A stretch of 64,000 nt of DNA, taken from Rhynchopus euleeides (Eukaryota; Euglenozoa; Diplonemea; Diplonemida; Diplonemidae). The notes beneath the pieces are model-generated. The model was not told the DNA's origin. It did no database searches and saw only the letters and a program-made list of their open reading frames with translations. The stretch spans positions 558,001 to 622,000 of the forward strand of contig OY723238.1 in the NCBI GenBank assembly GCA_963210315.1, given 5' to 3'. The translations under genes were made by a program, and so were the position numbers. Of the stretch, positions 19,075 through 28,796 are shown in pieces (the stretch's first letter is position 1; each line of letters begins with the position of its first letter).

Positions 19075-19988
19075 TCAGCCAGTTCTCTGTCTCTTTGCCG
19101 GGTTCCCAAACTCAAGGAGTTCTTGCTGTTCCGGGGTCAGTGCGGGTGCAGGCGCTTCAGGTGCTGCAGGTGCTGCAGGTTCTTCAGGTTCTTCAGGTGC
19201 TGCAGCGCTGGCAGCCTTCGGTGCGGGTTTCGACGCCGGCTTTGCAGCTGTCTTTCGGGGTGCCCTTTGGCGCGGTGCCTGCTTCAGCTCGTCGGGATGA
19301 TCCAGCTTCTTCTTCAGTGTCTTGCAGCTCGTTGCGTGGCGTAGAAATGCATCGGTACTGCTCAATTTTCCGACGTGGCTCGGAATCTTTTTCTTGCAGC
19401 TGCAGGTAACGACACCATGCCCAACAACAATCCCCAGACCGTCGAGGGAGAGTGGGCGCCTGGATCCCGTGACACAGATCTCTAGTGCCGTTGTGATCCC
19501 CTCTGATAACGTCTCCTGGACGTTGTCAGCGGAGGTTGCCTGTGTGGCGGTGACCTCCGTATACCCCGCGGGGTCCCGTGCCAGCAGCGCCTTCTTCAGC
19601 TTTTCGTCGACCCCTCGGTCGACGCTCGCCTTAATGTCGAGGGCCACCTTCAGGGTGGCACCTTGCATCGCCCTGAAGGCTGTGAGCGTATCATCACTTG
19701 CAATCTCCAAGGTGTTCTCCCCGTGTTCGAACTGCACCGACCCAACCACGACTGCGTCCTTGCCACAGAGAAAGGAGTGCGCTCTCCAGATCGCTCGGAC
19801 GCGCCTCTTGTAGTCCCGCTCACTCTCGGATTTTTTGCGACCCTGTTTGGGAGGGGAGGAAGGCGTGTCTCAAACGCCTTCCACACGGTGTCGAACGTGT
19901 CGACACTCGTCACGAGCAACGGCTCGGCAAAGCTGCCGAACTCCTTCTCGCGATACCGCAGGCTGTACTTCACCGTTACGCACTGCAT
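19075..19988 (-). CDS. Zinc-finger protein expressed across a -1 frameshift
   Basis: The first frame starts at the ATG 19986-19988 (MQCVTVKYSLRYREKEFG) and would end at 19650 in low-quality sequence. At 19830-19836 it reaches A-AAA-AAU, a canonical -1 slippery heptamer in the correct phase. The -1 frame continues as SESERDYKRRVRAIWRAHSF and stays open to 19075, giving 304 residues with even composition on both sides. The C-terminal part has a CxC...HX4C finger (VTCSCKKKIPS ... FLRHATSC) and a Lys/Ala/Pro-rich tail like a linker histone. Its place beside a second gene within the same inverted repeats suggests a transposition accessory protein. Function is not recognised; a simple mutation cannot be excluded. 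Confidence 0.6.
19830..19836 (-). promoter_or_regulatory. Candidate -1 ribosomal frameshift site A AAA AAU
   Basis: Minus-strand codons GCA AAA AAU in the upstream frame; slipping back one base gives AAA AAA then UCC, the downstream frame. A GAGUG (19821-19825) four bases downstream can pair with CACUC (19775-19779), and GGAC with GUCC inside the loop. Confidence 0.5.
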
Positions 19989-20118
19989 TGGGCCTTGTAT
20001 AATATTCTCCTGGAGTGGGCGAAGTGTGTGATTGAAGGCACTGCATTGATCCAGCAACGAAATCAAAGCGGGGGGTGGGGGGGGGGGGGTGAAGAGTAGC
20101 AGCAGCCCTTTCATTTTA

Positions 20119-22377
20119 TCACGCATGATCCTTTTTATCCTGCTTCTTGAGAGCTGCCAGCAGCCAGTCCACGCGGTCATTTTGAACGTTTCGTTCAATC
20201 CCACGTTCGGCACAAATCTCCTGCAGCTCTTCTTTTGTGCGGGCTTTATCAAATTCACGAAGGATTTGCATCAACCGTGATTTCGAGGCATTCTGTACAC
20301 CTCGCTTGCCACGCTTTTGAGCTTGATTAATCAGTTCCGAGTTTGTGAAGCTATCGGAATAATCAAAACGGAGGACAATGTCATTGAGGGCAGTCTCTCT
20401 TGCAATTCGCTTTTCCTTCCTTGATTCCTCTTTTTCGAATGCTGATTTCAAGTCTTCAAGTTTCCGCTTCCCAATCCGAAGCTTGCGCTCCTTCGTAGTC
20501 TCCGGAATACGGGAACGCACTATCGTAGTGAGTTTCGGCTCACCAACCTCAGCATGCAGAGTTTTCAAATCAGTATCAGAGAAATGCTCAGGAATACAGC
20601 AGTGAGCACGGACAAAGTCGTCACAAACGGATGAGTGTCCAGCCACTTCGATGACACGCTTAGACCTCCCGCACATCCCTTCCAAGAGGGCCGGGCCAAA
20701 CGACACCGACGGCTGCACCGCGCGTGTCTCCTCGCTGGCTGCCCCGAACCTCACCGCTTCCACCAGCATGCTCGTCCCGATAATGACCAGGGCGGTGCGG
20801 AAGAACTCCACGCCGCTGTCGAAGGACACTACGGGCATGAGCCGGCTTTCGGTTGGGATGCCTTGCTTCCCAAAGTAGGCATCGAGGCCGTGCTGCACTA
20901 AGTCATCCGGCCGGACGCCGTCCAGGTCACTATCGCTGACTTCCCGGATGTCGAGGGAGGGACACTGCGGCGAGGTGTGGAAGCGCAGCCGCCCTACCGT
21001 CACCATCCTGCATGAAGTGGCGCTCTGGAAGACGGTCAGGTCCCCGTCAGAGCTGCACGCCTCCAGCGTCGCTTCACTCCTGGCCGCAGAGAAGAGGTCG
21101 AAGGCCCCCGAGCGCCAGTACATCTGCAGCCATCCCAACGATTTGGGGTCGGTGGTGAAACTCCCTGAGTCTGCGATGGTGGTCAGCAGAGGGTACAAGA
21201 CCTTGCTGAAAAGCTTCCCGTAGAGGCACACTTTGTCGATGGCGCTGCGATCAGCAAGGCAGTTTTTCACTGCCACCTTCTTTGTCGACGATTCCGTCGT
21301 CGTCATCGAGAAGAAGGTGTGCAGGTGCTCAGCGACGGTGAGCTCCCCGCAGCGAGCCGACAGCGAGAAGCAGGCAGCTGCACCACTGAGGAAGCGGCCG
21401 TTTGTGGCCCGCTGCCACAGGAAGCTGCTGATGGTGATGCCTACCGTGCTGTGGAGGTAGGCGGCGAACTCTGGTGCTGCGGCACAGTAGTTGGCAGCAT
21501 AGCACATCAGAGTCATGAAGGGCAAGTCAGGCTCAATGACTCGCCGGAAGGCCAGATGCAGGCGGTGGTGGGGCTCGAACACAACGACAACGCTCTGCAG
21601 CTCGGGTTTCAGACTGGCACCGCGGTCCAGAAAGAAAGCCGAGAACGACTCCTCGGACAACCCCACGTCATCCTTGCCGAGGACGGAGAACTGGCCTGAA
21701 GAGGCCAGGTCCGAAAACCGTTTAAAGGCGACGGCCAGGTCAACTCTGGTAGTGGGTCCATCAGATGACAGCGTCAGATATGTGGCGAGCACGTGGTAGC
21801 GGAGGATCCCGTTCACCCTGTACTGCACCGTAAAGTGCCCAAGCTTGGTAGTGTTTGACGGGTCCGCAAACACTGGTGTGAGGTCGTGAATTAACACAAG
21901 TTCGCCGTTCTCCCGGATGCCCTGCGTCTCCCGTAAAAACAACACATCCCGTAGCAGTAGCGACTGCTGCCACGACATCTCCACCGCATGGCGGGTCACC
22001 GTCTCGCCCTTGAACTTGGTGATGAGGGTGTGGATGTTAGAGACAGGGGTGTGGCACTGCATGGCGGTGTCGACCCAGTCGCGCACGTCCAGGCGGGATG
22101 CTGGCACTGTCTCTGCCTTCGCCGGAAGGAACAGCGCCGAGCCCGGGAGCGCGTTCTGCCACAGGCCTTCTGGGAGAGGCCGCATCTCCAATGAATTAAC
22201 GTCACCACCCTTCAGCAGATGCACCTCGAGACAGTCACCCTCCGGTTGCAGCCCCACCTCCTCAAGCAGCGCCAGCAGCTTCTCGTGGGTGACACATCCT
22301 GCGATGGTCCCCGCGAGGCATCTCAACCCCTCAACAGAGGCAACGATGGTGAAGAGCTGTTCCTCTTCCCCAGACAT
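20119..22377 (-). CDS. Large transposon-borne protein of unknown family (752 aa)
   Basis: The ATG at 22375-22377 (MSGEEEQLFTIVASVEG) is chosen because upstream codons lie in G-run and terminal-repeat sequence. The 752 residues form a mixed alpha/beta protein without low complexity until ~residue 620. A conserved core around residues 350-400 reads CYAANYCAAAPEFAAYL and FLWQRATNGRFLSGAAACFS; another near 570-620 reads FGPALLEGMCGRSKRVIEV. The C-terminus is basic and helical, with a KERKLRIGKRKLEDLKSAFE coiled segment and a helix-turn-helix pair resembling SAP-type DNA-binding modules (SRLMQILREFDKARTKEELQ). The same blocks survive in the decayed copy at 13214-14790, inside a different poly-G-ended element, so the gene probably serves mobility, perhaps as transposase. 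No DDE triad could be assigned. Confidence 0.75.
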   Translation of the reverse strand: MSGEEEQLFTIVASVEGLRCLAGTIAGCVTHEKLLALLEEVGLQPEGDCLEVHLLKGGDVNSLEMRPLPEGLWQNALPGSALFLPAKAETVPASRLDVRDWVDTAMQCHTPVSNIHTLITKFKGETVTRHAVEMSWQQSLLLRDVLFLRETQGIRENGELVLIHDLTPVFADPSNTTKLGHFTVQYRVNGILRYHVLATYLTLSSDGPTTRVDLAVAFKRFSDLASSGQFSVLGKDDVGLSEESFSAFFLDRGASLKPELQSVVVVFEPHHRLHLAFRRVIEPDLPFMTLMCYAANYCAAAPEFAAYLHSTVGITISSFLWQRATNGRFLSGAAACFSLSARCGELTVAEHLHTFFSMTTTESSTKKVAVKNCLADRSAIDKVCLYGKLFSKVLYPLLTTIADSGSFTTDPKSLGWLQMYWRSGAFDLFSAARSEATLEACSSDGDLTVFQSATSCRMVTVGRLRFHTSPQCPSLDIREVSDSDLDGVRPDDLVQHGLDAYFGKQGIPTESRLMPVVSFDSGVEFFRTALVIIGTSMLVEAVRFGAASEETRAVQPSVSFGPALLEGMCGRSKRVIEVAGHSSVCDDFVRAHCCIPEHFSDTDLKTLHAEVGEPKLTTIVRSRIPETTKERKLRIGKRKLEDLKSAFEKEESRKEKRIARETALNDIVLRFDYSDSFTNSELINQAQKRGKRGVQNASKSRLMQILREFDKARTKEELQEICAERGIERNVQNDRVDWLLAALKKQDKKDHA

Positions 22378-22960
22378 TGTTGTTCCTAGGTGCAGTGTGG
22401 ATGATGGAGTGTGTGTGTAGGTTTTTTTTCGGGGCATCCGGACCATCTCTGCAGCTGTTGTTTCGTAGAAGTGTGTAGGGGGTACTACGCGGCTCCTGGA
22501 GCTCACTTCCTTCCCAGGTGTTTCTGGGCATGGGGCAACCTTGCCCAGGTGTTTCCCCTGTTCTTTCGGACGGTACATAGTGAGTGCTGGCAATATTTTT
22601 TTTTCTCGGTCAGCGCAGTGCCTCCAGTCCTGTCTCAGTAGCCACACAGAAAGGGGGACCAAAAAAAACTGGGGGGGACCAAAAAGCGAGACCCCCCCCC
22701 CAGATTGCGTAGTTTGTGCGTAGTGAAAAGGGGGTAAATCAGGGGCACCAAGTAATGGCACTTTTTTATTTTGTACTGGGGCGGGACCAGTAATTAGCTC
22801 AAAAAGGCTGAAAAAATGCCGAAAATTTTCGAATCCCAGTCAGGGACCACTCTGAATCACCCGTATCGTGCAAAGAAACAGGTTTGTTTGCCGAAAAATC
22901 ACAATGTGTGCCCTCTACAGGCCCCCCTACCCCCCGAGTACTCGGGGGGGGGGGGGGGGG

Positions 22961-24112
22961 TAGGGGGGGTCAAATGGGGGTGACAAACACGATTTTTCAA
23001 AAAAACCGGCGCAGAGGCCCCAAAGCCCCCGTAAACCCTCCAAACCCCCCCAGATCGGTCCGGAAACCCATCGAACCCCACTTTTCCACCATTCCGGGCA
23101 CCTCAGGTGCCCGAATTGGGGTACCTAAATTTTGTGCCACCGTTTGGTACCGTACAGTGCCACTGTGTGGGAGGTTGGAAAAGAAAATGCCCCAACACAC
23201 CACATCTGAGGGTTGCAATGCATGTTGCTTGCCAACCACGTCATCCGGTGGGTGTCAGGCGCTATGTAGGTGGCATTAGCCAGGTCTTCGATGTGTTCTG
23301 GCTTGTATATATACCTCCCTGCCTGCGGCACAGGCACTGCCTTTGTCCCCCACACCAGCCACAGAGAGCGTATTGTACTCGGTCCACGGTTGCTGATTCA
23401 TTGTGATGCGTTGTATCCTCGAGTGAACGTCACACACTAGTGGCACCACCACCCGCCATCCGAGAGCTGTATTGACTTTGCGCGCTTCCGTTGTATTCAC
23501 CTCGCCACGCATATTGCACCGTTCAGTACCAGTGCTCTTGGGCCAGGCAAAGTAGACCGCAGCAACTACCAATTCTGGCACAATGGGTACCACGACAGCG
23601 CACTTCATGTGTTCCCGGAATGTACAGCTCGTGTTGCAACAGTCGTTGTCAACACATCCCGGTTGTGGAGCACTGCTGCACAGGAATCACACGACCATCT
23701 GGACTGTTCCGTACCTACAGGCAGCCTCCCGGTGCATGGTGGCAGGGAGGTATATATACAAGCCAGAACACATCGAAGACCTGGCTAATGCCACCTACAT
23801 AGCGCCTGACACCCACCGGATGACGTGGTTGGCAAGCAACATGCATTGCAACCCTCAGATGTGGTGTGTTGGGGCATTTTCTTTTCCAACCTCCCACACA
23901 GTGGCACTGTCCGGTACCAAACGGTGGCACAAAATTTAGGTACCCCAATTCGGGCACCTGAGGTGCCCGGAATGGTGGAAAAGTGGGGTTCGATGGGTTT
24001 CCGGACCGATCTGGGGGGGTTTGGAGGGTTTACGGGGGCTTTGGGGCCTCTGCGCCGGTTTTTTGAAAAATCGTGTTTGTCCACGTAAAAGGGTGGCATT
24101 TGACCCCCCCTA
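22961..24112. mobile_element. Foldback element, copy A (1152 bp)
   Basis: Inverted arms of ~365 bp from TAGGGGGGGTCAAAT, around a ~418-bp loop. The two arms differ just inside the tip: GGGGGTGA on the left, GCCACCCTTTTACGTGGA (complement) on the right. Long G-runs flank both sides, so insertion was into, or duplicated, a G-tract. Copy B at 43068-44219 is exactly the same length in opposite orientation. The loop holds short frames on both strands; the minus-strand one (PIVPELVVAAVYFAWPKS) is conserved in copy B but unrecognised. Confidence 0.85.
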
Positions 24113-24194
24113 GGGGGGGGGGGTATGAGGGTATGAGGGGGGGGTGTTTCCACCCAATTGGTGTTCCCAGTAAGAGGTGTAAATGGACACCCCA

Positions 24195-24240
24195 TGGCCA
24201 AAACGACCCCACTGCGATCCGCACAGATCCCAAACGTTCC
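24195..24240 (+). repeat. GACCCCAC/GATCCGC dispersed repeat, copy 3
   Basis: Reads CGACCCCACTGCGATCCGCA then CAGATCCCAAACGTTCCAAA; similarity to copy 2 continues for ~90 bp (GGGGGTCCCGCTGGG). Confidence 0.7.
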
Positions 24241-24373
24241 AAATAACGGGCTTTTGGAATACCCGAGGAGGGGGTCCCGCTGGGTGGGCTGGTGTGGTTG
24301 CCTCTCAGTTACATCCTATGAGCAGCCCATGAACCAGACCCACGTTTCGCGGACGAAGCTTGACAGCTCGACC

Positions 24374-24425
24374 ACAGAAATGACCCCACTACGATCCGCA
24401 CAGATTCCAAATAGTCAAAGGAACG
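24374..24425 (+). repeat. GACCCCAC/GATCCGC dispersed repeat, copy 4
   Basis: Reads ATGACCCCACTACGATCCGC, followed by ACAGATTCCAAATAGTCAAA; similarity fades after GGGGTTTTACAACACCCGAG. Confidence 0.7.
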
Positions 24426-24984
24426 GGGTTTTACAACACCCGAGTAGGGGGCCCCTTTCGGGGGCGTTTTGGCACAGTCTCGGCTCTGTCGTGATAAGGG
24501 GTTTCGCAAGCAGTGTCATTAGCCTTCAGCCACTGTCAAGTGAGCTATGGCTTGTCTTGAGGGTGCGTTGTCATCTGTTGGTCCCAGGTACAGACAAACA
24601 AACGCTGCAGCTGGGCGAGGGCTGACTGACGTGTCTTCCGAGGTTCGAGACTTAGGACAACCTAGTTTGGTGAGTCTCGAGCCAGGTCCTAAGGCCTCCA
24701 GAGACAGGTCCTTCCGCAGCAGTCAGAAGAGTGACTTCCTGCAAACCAGAGGGCCTGGGTGGATATTTGGGATACGTGGAGGGCCCCTACATCAGGAAAT
24801 GGGCACCACAAGGTCTGGGACGAGGCCGGTGGTAGTGTTGGTGCAGTCTGGGCTCTGTATTGGAGGTAGCGTTTTTCCCACTGGAGAGAATAAAAAAGTG
24901 GCATTATTGCTTATGCACAATGTACGCACAAACTACGCAAAACTACGCACGAACTACGCAATTTGGGCCTTTCAGCAACACCAT

Positions 24985-26674
24985 CTTAGGTACTTTTTGG
25001 GTCACCGAAAAAGTGGGTTTTAGCCATACCAGCCGAAGCGCCGGAAAATACCCCAGACCAGCAGAACCAGCAAAAATCTGAAAATCCGATTTCAAGCTAC
25101 GTGCCTGCCTGGTTTCCGGTTTTCTGGAAAAAAAAAAGGCCGATCGGATTTTCGCCGGTTTTTGGGGAACCTTTGTGACAGTCAACCAGTGGGAACATAA
25201 AAAATATGGAAAGTGACCCCAGCGTGATCCGCACGGAGCTCAAACAGTCAAAAGAAAGCAGAGAAGCGGAGAAAAGGAGCCCAGCGGGAGGCCCGGTGGG
25301 TGGTGATGTCCCGTCATGTAGGTCTTCTCTGTTTGAAGTTTCGAGATATTCCGGTAGCTTGATCATTCCGACCGCACCCGTACTCCTTCTGGGCGGCTTG
25401 CCGAGCGCATGCACTCAATCTCGTTGCGGTGCACACTGCCAAGGGCCTCCCTGTCATCCACGCAAGCTACGACCTTGTCTCGAGCACGTTTGCCTTGCTG
25501 GTGATGGCACATGCAAACTCTGGTGTTTTCGGGAGTGGCATGTCCGCTTTGGAGAGGATCGACGGATTCGGGTTCTGGCGGGACCGCGATTTGTGCAGTG
25601 TTGGAGACACCCGCTGGTGTTCGCATGAGCGCATGTTGTGCGCAGCGTCTGACTGACTGCCTCAAGGGGGTGGTCATGCAACAAGCTCGACCATGAAGGT
25701 AGTTGCCCTTCGTGAGGCGTACCAGCAGAGCAGCACCCTCGGGGGGTTTGTCCTGATGCGGGAGGTGATGCGAAGCCGCGCTCCGTCAGTACGTGGACGC
25801 ATTGAAAGCTCGGTTCCGTCCCTTCGGGGAGCTGCGTGGAGCAACACGCCACTGCTGTTCGGCAGAGCCTGGTCCAGCCGTGTTGGGTGTGATTCTGAGA
25901 GGGTTTGCGCGGGTCGCGCGCGCCGAAGGCGCGCGCGAAAAAATTCAAAACCAGAAAAACCGGAAAACGGCGCCAGAAAAAAAGTCTATCTTATACCCTG
26001 ATAAACATGGTGGGGGCAAAAAATATGCGTGCCCCGCTGGATCAATAAGTGAGGTCGTGGATGACACTGCTTAAAACACAGGCCCTGTCTTGGACAGTGG
26101 CATCTCACTGTGTTGAACCGTCAGTGTGCCACCCTGTTTTGATATGTATCTGCGCTGTAGCGAACGCACCCGCGTCTAATGCGAGACGCACCAAGACAAA
26201 ATCGGCTGAGCGTCCCGCAGAAATCATCTTTTGCAGCCGAACATGGAAACGTTCAACCTCGAGATACGTCAACACAACATAACCAACCCGGGAGCACAGG
26301 TTGGGTGCACCAAACCTGGATGAAAGAATGGAAAACAGTATTCTGGGAGGAAACCGGTGGCAGAAGATGACGCCCCTGAAAAGGAAGATATGTGTGTTCT
26401 TCCGGTGGTGGACCCCTTCTTGACGACGTAGTTTCTTGACGACACTCAGGGGCTCCGGACTATTTGGCGGGCATTCTTGCACTGTTGTCAAGTGACGTCC
26501 AGTTCGGAAGGGACGTGACGAACCGTAGGACATCTTTGGCAGTCTCCCTGCCGCCGTTTGTCGTCGCATCACACTGGTTTGGCGTGACATCGACAGAAAA
26601 ACGCACGCGGCCTGAGGATCGAGAACTTTGAACAAGCTAGCAGTGGCACGACACCGCAGAACGCACACCCAACC
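24985..26674. other. Gene-free tract upstream of phosphatase 3' end
   Basis: Begins with the broken flank GGTACTTTTTGGGTCACCGA shared with 12850-12875 and contains one GACCCCAC repeat (25205). From 26105 to 26668 a 187-codon minus frame directly follows the phosphatase stop and is probably its 3' untranslated region. A CGCGCGCC-type palindrome lies at 25913-25937. No gene recognised. Confidence 0.45.
25205..25250 (+). repeat. GACCCCAC/GATCCGC dispersed repeat, copy 5
   Basis: Most divergent copy: GTGACCCCAGCGTGATCCGC followed by ACGGAGCTCAAACAGTCAAA. Confidence 0.55.
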
Positions 26675-28468
26675 CTACTTGACCTTGATGACAATGACAG
26701 ACACGTTATCTTTCGTCCCCCTCCGTACAGCCTCAGCGACGAGGAGTTGTGCACAAGGGTTGCACACACTCTCCTGCTCGGGGGCGTCGAAGGTCGTCAT
26801 GCTGGAGAACGAGATACTGCTGACGGACTGCGCCGACTCGCCAAGAATATCCAAAGCCACCCCAGGGATGTTCTTACTGGCTGTTGCCGCCACAGTCTCT
26901 GCAGCCGAACTCCAGGTGCTCTGCACAAACTCACCGACCTCACGGTTGGTCATCACGTCGTAGACCCCGTCGGAAGCAAGAATGACAAAGTCAAAGACAG
27001 CCTTCGCATCTTTCACCCGCCTGCCATGGGGAATGTGCGACAGCGACGCACATTCCACCAGCCCCAGATTCCGGGTCACCTGGCACTTCCCGTCAACCCT
27101 CGGCACCCCTTTCACGTCGTATACATCACCCCCAGCATCGAGCACGGCTTGACGCTCCCTCTCGCACCCGATGTGGTGGTTCTCGGTAAGGAGCCGGCAC
27201 GCCACACCACCCCCCTTCATATGCGTCACACCAAGGGCGTGGCTGTCTCCGACGTTGGTGATGAAGAGGTCCGAACCCCGCAGCATGACTGTTGTGGCGG
27301 TTGTCCCGGAAGGGGAACTGGATCGGATGTGCCGCGTCTCGAGGTAGTCCTGCATCAGGGCATGCGCCGCAACCATCGCGTTGAGGGGCGAGGTGCACGT
27401 CTCCACCATGCTTGCCAGGATGAAGGGAAACACCGCCTTGCAAACCCTCGCTGTATCCATACCGCCATGCCCATCCAGCACACACGCCACAAACGCATCC
27501 TCCGTCGGAAGGGCATCAGTGTAGTAGTTCAACAAGCTTGTCACGACGAAGATACGATCTTGATTCCCGGGCTTTCCCCCCGCATCCGAGCAGGCAGAGA
27601 CGAGTGGCAACGGGGACGTCCCACTCCCTGCCCTGGGGGAACCTAACGCCGATGCAGACGACGCCCTGTAGGTATGCCCGAGCCCTTCCCAGAGGCTGTT
27701 GCTGGAGAGCCCGGGTGCACGCTCCTCCGGTCTTAGCACTGCATAGAGGGCTTGGGTGTGCTGCGACGCTACCTCCTGCAGTGTCTCATCGTCGCAGAAC
27801 TCGGGCAATGAGGGGAGGGCTTGGTGCACCGACTCCAGCGCAGCCTGGCGCAGGGCAGATATAGACAGGCCGGGAAGGGCTGTCTCGTCCATATTGAACA
27901 GAGTCGGCACCACGGAGAAGAGGATATGCGAGAGGTACCACGTGGGGAACTCCTCCCGTGGAAAGCTGTTCAGATTCCTCGGCCTCTCCTTCAGTGGGTA
28001 CACCACGGGGGTGAAGGACTGGCTCGCCCCGGGGTTGAAGGAGAAACGCGACCGCAGAGAGCCCATATCAAAGGAGGCGTCGCGCATGATGGAAACAGCG
28101 AACGACGACGGCTTTCGGTTCAGATCCGCATTGCTGGTGGGGGCGGGCCCATTCATCCCTTGGTCAACCCTGCCCCGCTGCGGGGGGAGGGCGGGAGGTG
28201 AAGGCCCTGCCACGGAAGCCCTCTTGGGTGGCTTGGGAATTAGCAGCCCATCTCCAGGTGAACCCTGCAAGGCCCCCCCCCCGACGCCCTGCTTCGGCGC
28301 ATCCGGCACGACCATCCGGGGGGGCGGGGCCGGGGCTTCCGGCAGGGGCGCACCCGGAGGCGAGCACACCCGCAAGCCTGCCACATCCCCCAGGCCAGCA
28401 ACGCTTGACAGCCTCCGCCTTGCTGGTGGTGGGGGCCGCTCGGCGTGCTGGCCGTTCATCGCGAGCAT
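26675..28468 (-). CDS. PP2C-family (PPM) protein phosphatase
   Basis: A Mg/Mn-dependent serine/threonine phosphatase. The ATG at 28466-28468 (MLAMNGQHAERPPPP) gives 597 residues; codons further upstream are open but start with no ATG. Residues 1-~150 are Pro/Ala-rich and probably disordered. The catalytic domain spans ~290-597, with family motifs in order: GNQDRIFV (~300), DGHGG (332-336, metal-binding Asp), SGTTATTVML, NVGDSHALG, LTENHH, ASDGVYDVMTN (Asp ~500) and terminal GTKDNVSVIVIKV. All metal-binding aspartates expected of an active enzyme appear. No signal peptide or membrane segment, so a cytosolic or nuclear regulator is likely. A pyrimidine-rich tract ending in CAG (about 28575 on the minus strand) could serve as splice acceptor for the 5' leader. 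Confidence 0.92.
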   Translation of the reverse strand: MLAMNGQHAERPPPPARRRLSSVAGLGDVAGLRVCSPPGAPLPEAPAPPPRMVVPDAPKQGVGGGALQGSPGDGLLIPKPPKRASVAGPSPPALPPQRGRVDQGMNGPAPTSNADLNRKPSSFAVSIMRDASFDMGSLRSRFSFNPGASQSFTPVVYPLKERPRNLNSFPREEFPTWYLSHILFSVVPTLFNMDETALPGLSISALRQAALESVHQALPSLPEFCDDETLQEVASQHTQALYAVLRPEERAPGLSSNSLWEGLGHTYRASSASALGSPRAGSGTSPLPLVSACSDAGGKPGNQDRIFVVTSLLNYYTDALPTEDAFVACVLDGHGGMDTARVCKAVFPFILASMVETCTSPLNAMVAAHALMQDYLETRHIRSSSPSGTTATTVMLRGSDLFITNVGDSHALGVTHMKGGGVACRLLTENHHIGCERERQAVLDAGGDVYDVKGVPRVDGKCQVTRNLGLVECASLSHIPHGRRVKDAKAVFDFVILASDGVYDVMTNREVGEFVQSTWSSAAETVAATASKNIPGVALDILGESAQSVSSISFSSMTTFDAPEQESVCNPCAQLLVAEAVRRGTKDNVSVIVIKVK

Positions 28469-28796
28469 CGCTGCGGTATACGCGAGTTGTGGGTGGCGAG
28501 GAGGGGCAGGGGGATGGAAGAAGGGGAGGGTTTTAAGCGATCTGTGGTCCCCCACAGACGAGGATCAGTCCTCTGTGACGCGGAAGGGCAGGGGCGGGGG
28601 GGGAAGAGTGGGTGTGTGTGCGTGCGTTATTGAGAAGTAACGTCGTACAGAAATAGGCAGAGGATCCCCCTTGGCTCAGATTGGCAAGGGGGGGTAGGGG
28701 GAATAGGTAGTGATTTGACAGCGTGCCCCGCTGTACACACCCCCCCCCCCCCCCCCCGTGAGACTGCCCTACACGACGCGGTCTTCACCTCCCGGC
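28469..28796. other. Phosphatase upstream region
   Basis: Pyrimidine-rich on the minus strand, consistent with a 5' leader and splice acceptor region; a G/C-homopolymer lies at 28740-28757. No gene. Confidence 0.4.

Larger units (their letters stand above)
19037..22701. mobile_element. Two-gene G-run-ended element
   Basis: Ends are inverted: a G-run, TCTC, then TTTTTGGTCCCC (19037-19064 and 22668-22701, differing by AT/GC after TCTC). It is flanked by a 27-bp direct duplication starting ATTGCGTAGTTTGTGCGTAG (19011-19037 and 22704-22730). Both genes inside (20119-22377 and 19075-19988) run on the minus strand ~130 bp apart, as a likely cassette. Confidence 0.6.
18907..24984. mobile_element. 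Composite DNA element with ATGGTGTTGCTGAAAG ends
   Basis: Perfect 16-bp inverted ends ATGGTGTTGCTGAAAG (18907-18922; complement 24969-24984) with CTT duplicated on both sides (18904-18906, 24985-24987). The related sequence at 12840-12870 (GGTACTTCTTGGGTACTTTT) shows the site without the insertion. Subterminal ACTACGCAC/GTGCGTAGT motifs recur near both ends. Inside are a G-run-ended element with two genes (19037-22701), a foldback element (22961-24112) and two GACCCCAC repeats, so the 6.1-kb unit was built by nested insertion. Confidence 0.65.

Noticed and set aside
23583..23939. 118-codon plus frame in foldback copy A
   Set aside because: It runs into the inverted arm and is not preserved at full length in copy B.
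26105..26668. 187-codon minus frame after the phosphatase
   Set aside because: Directly downstream of the phosphatase stop, composition unlike a folded protein; more likely untranslated region.
27126..28640. Long plus-strand frames antisense to the phosphatase
   Set aside because: Shadows of the real gene caused by high GC at third positions.
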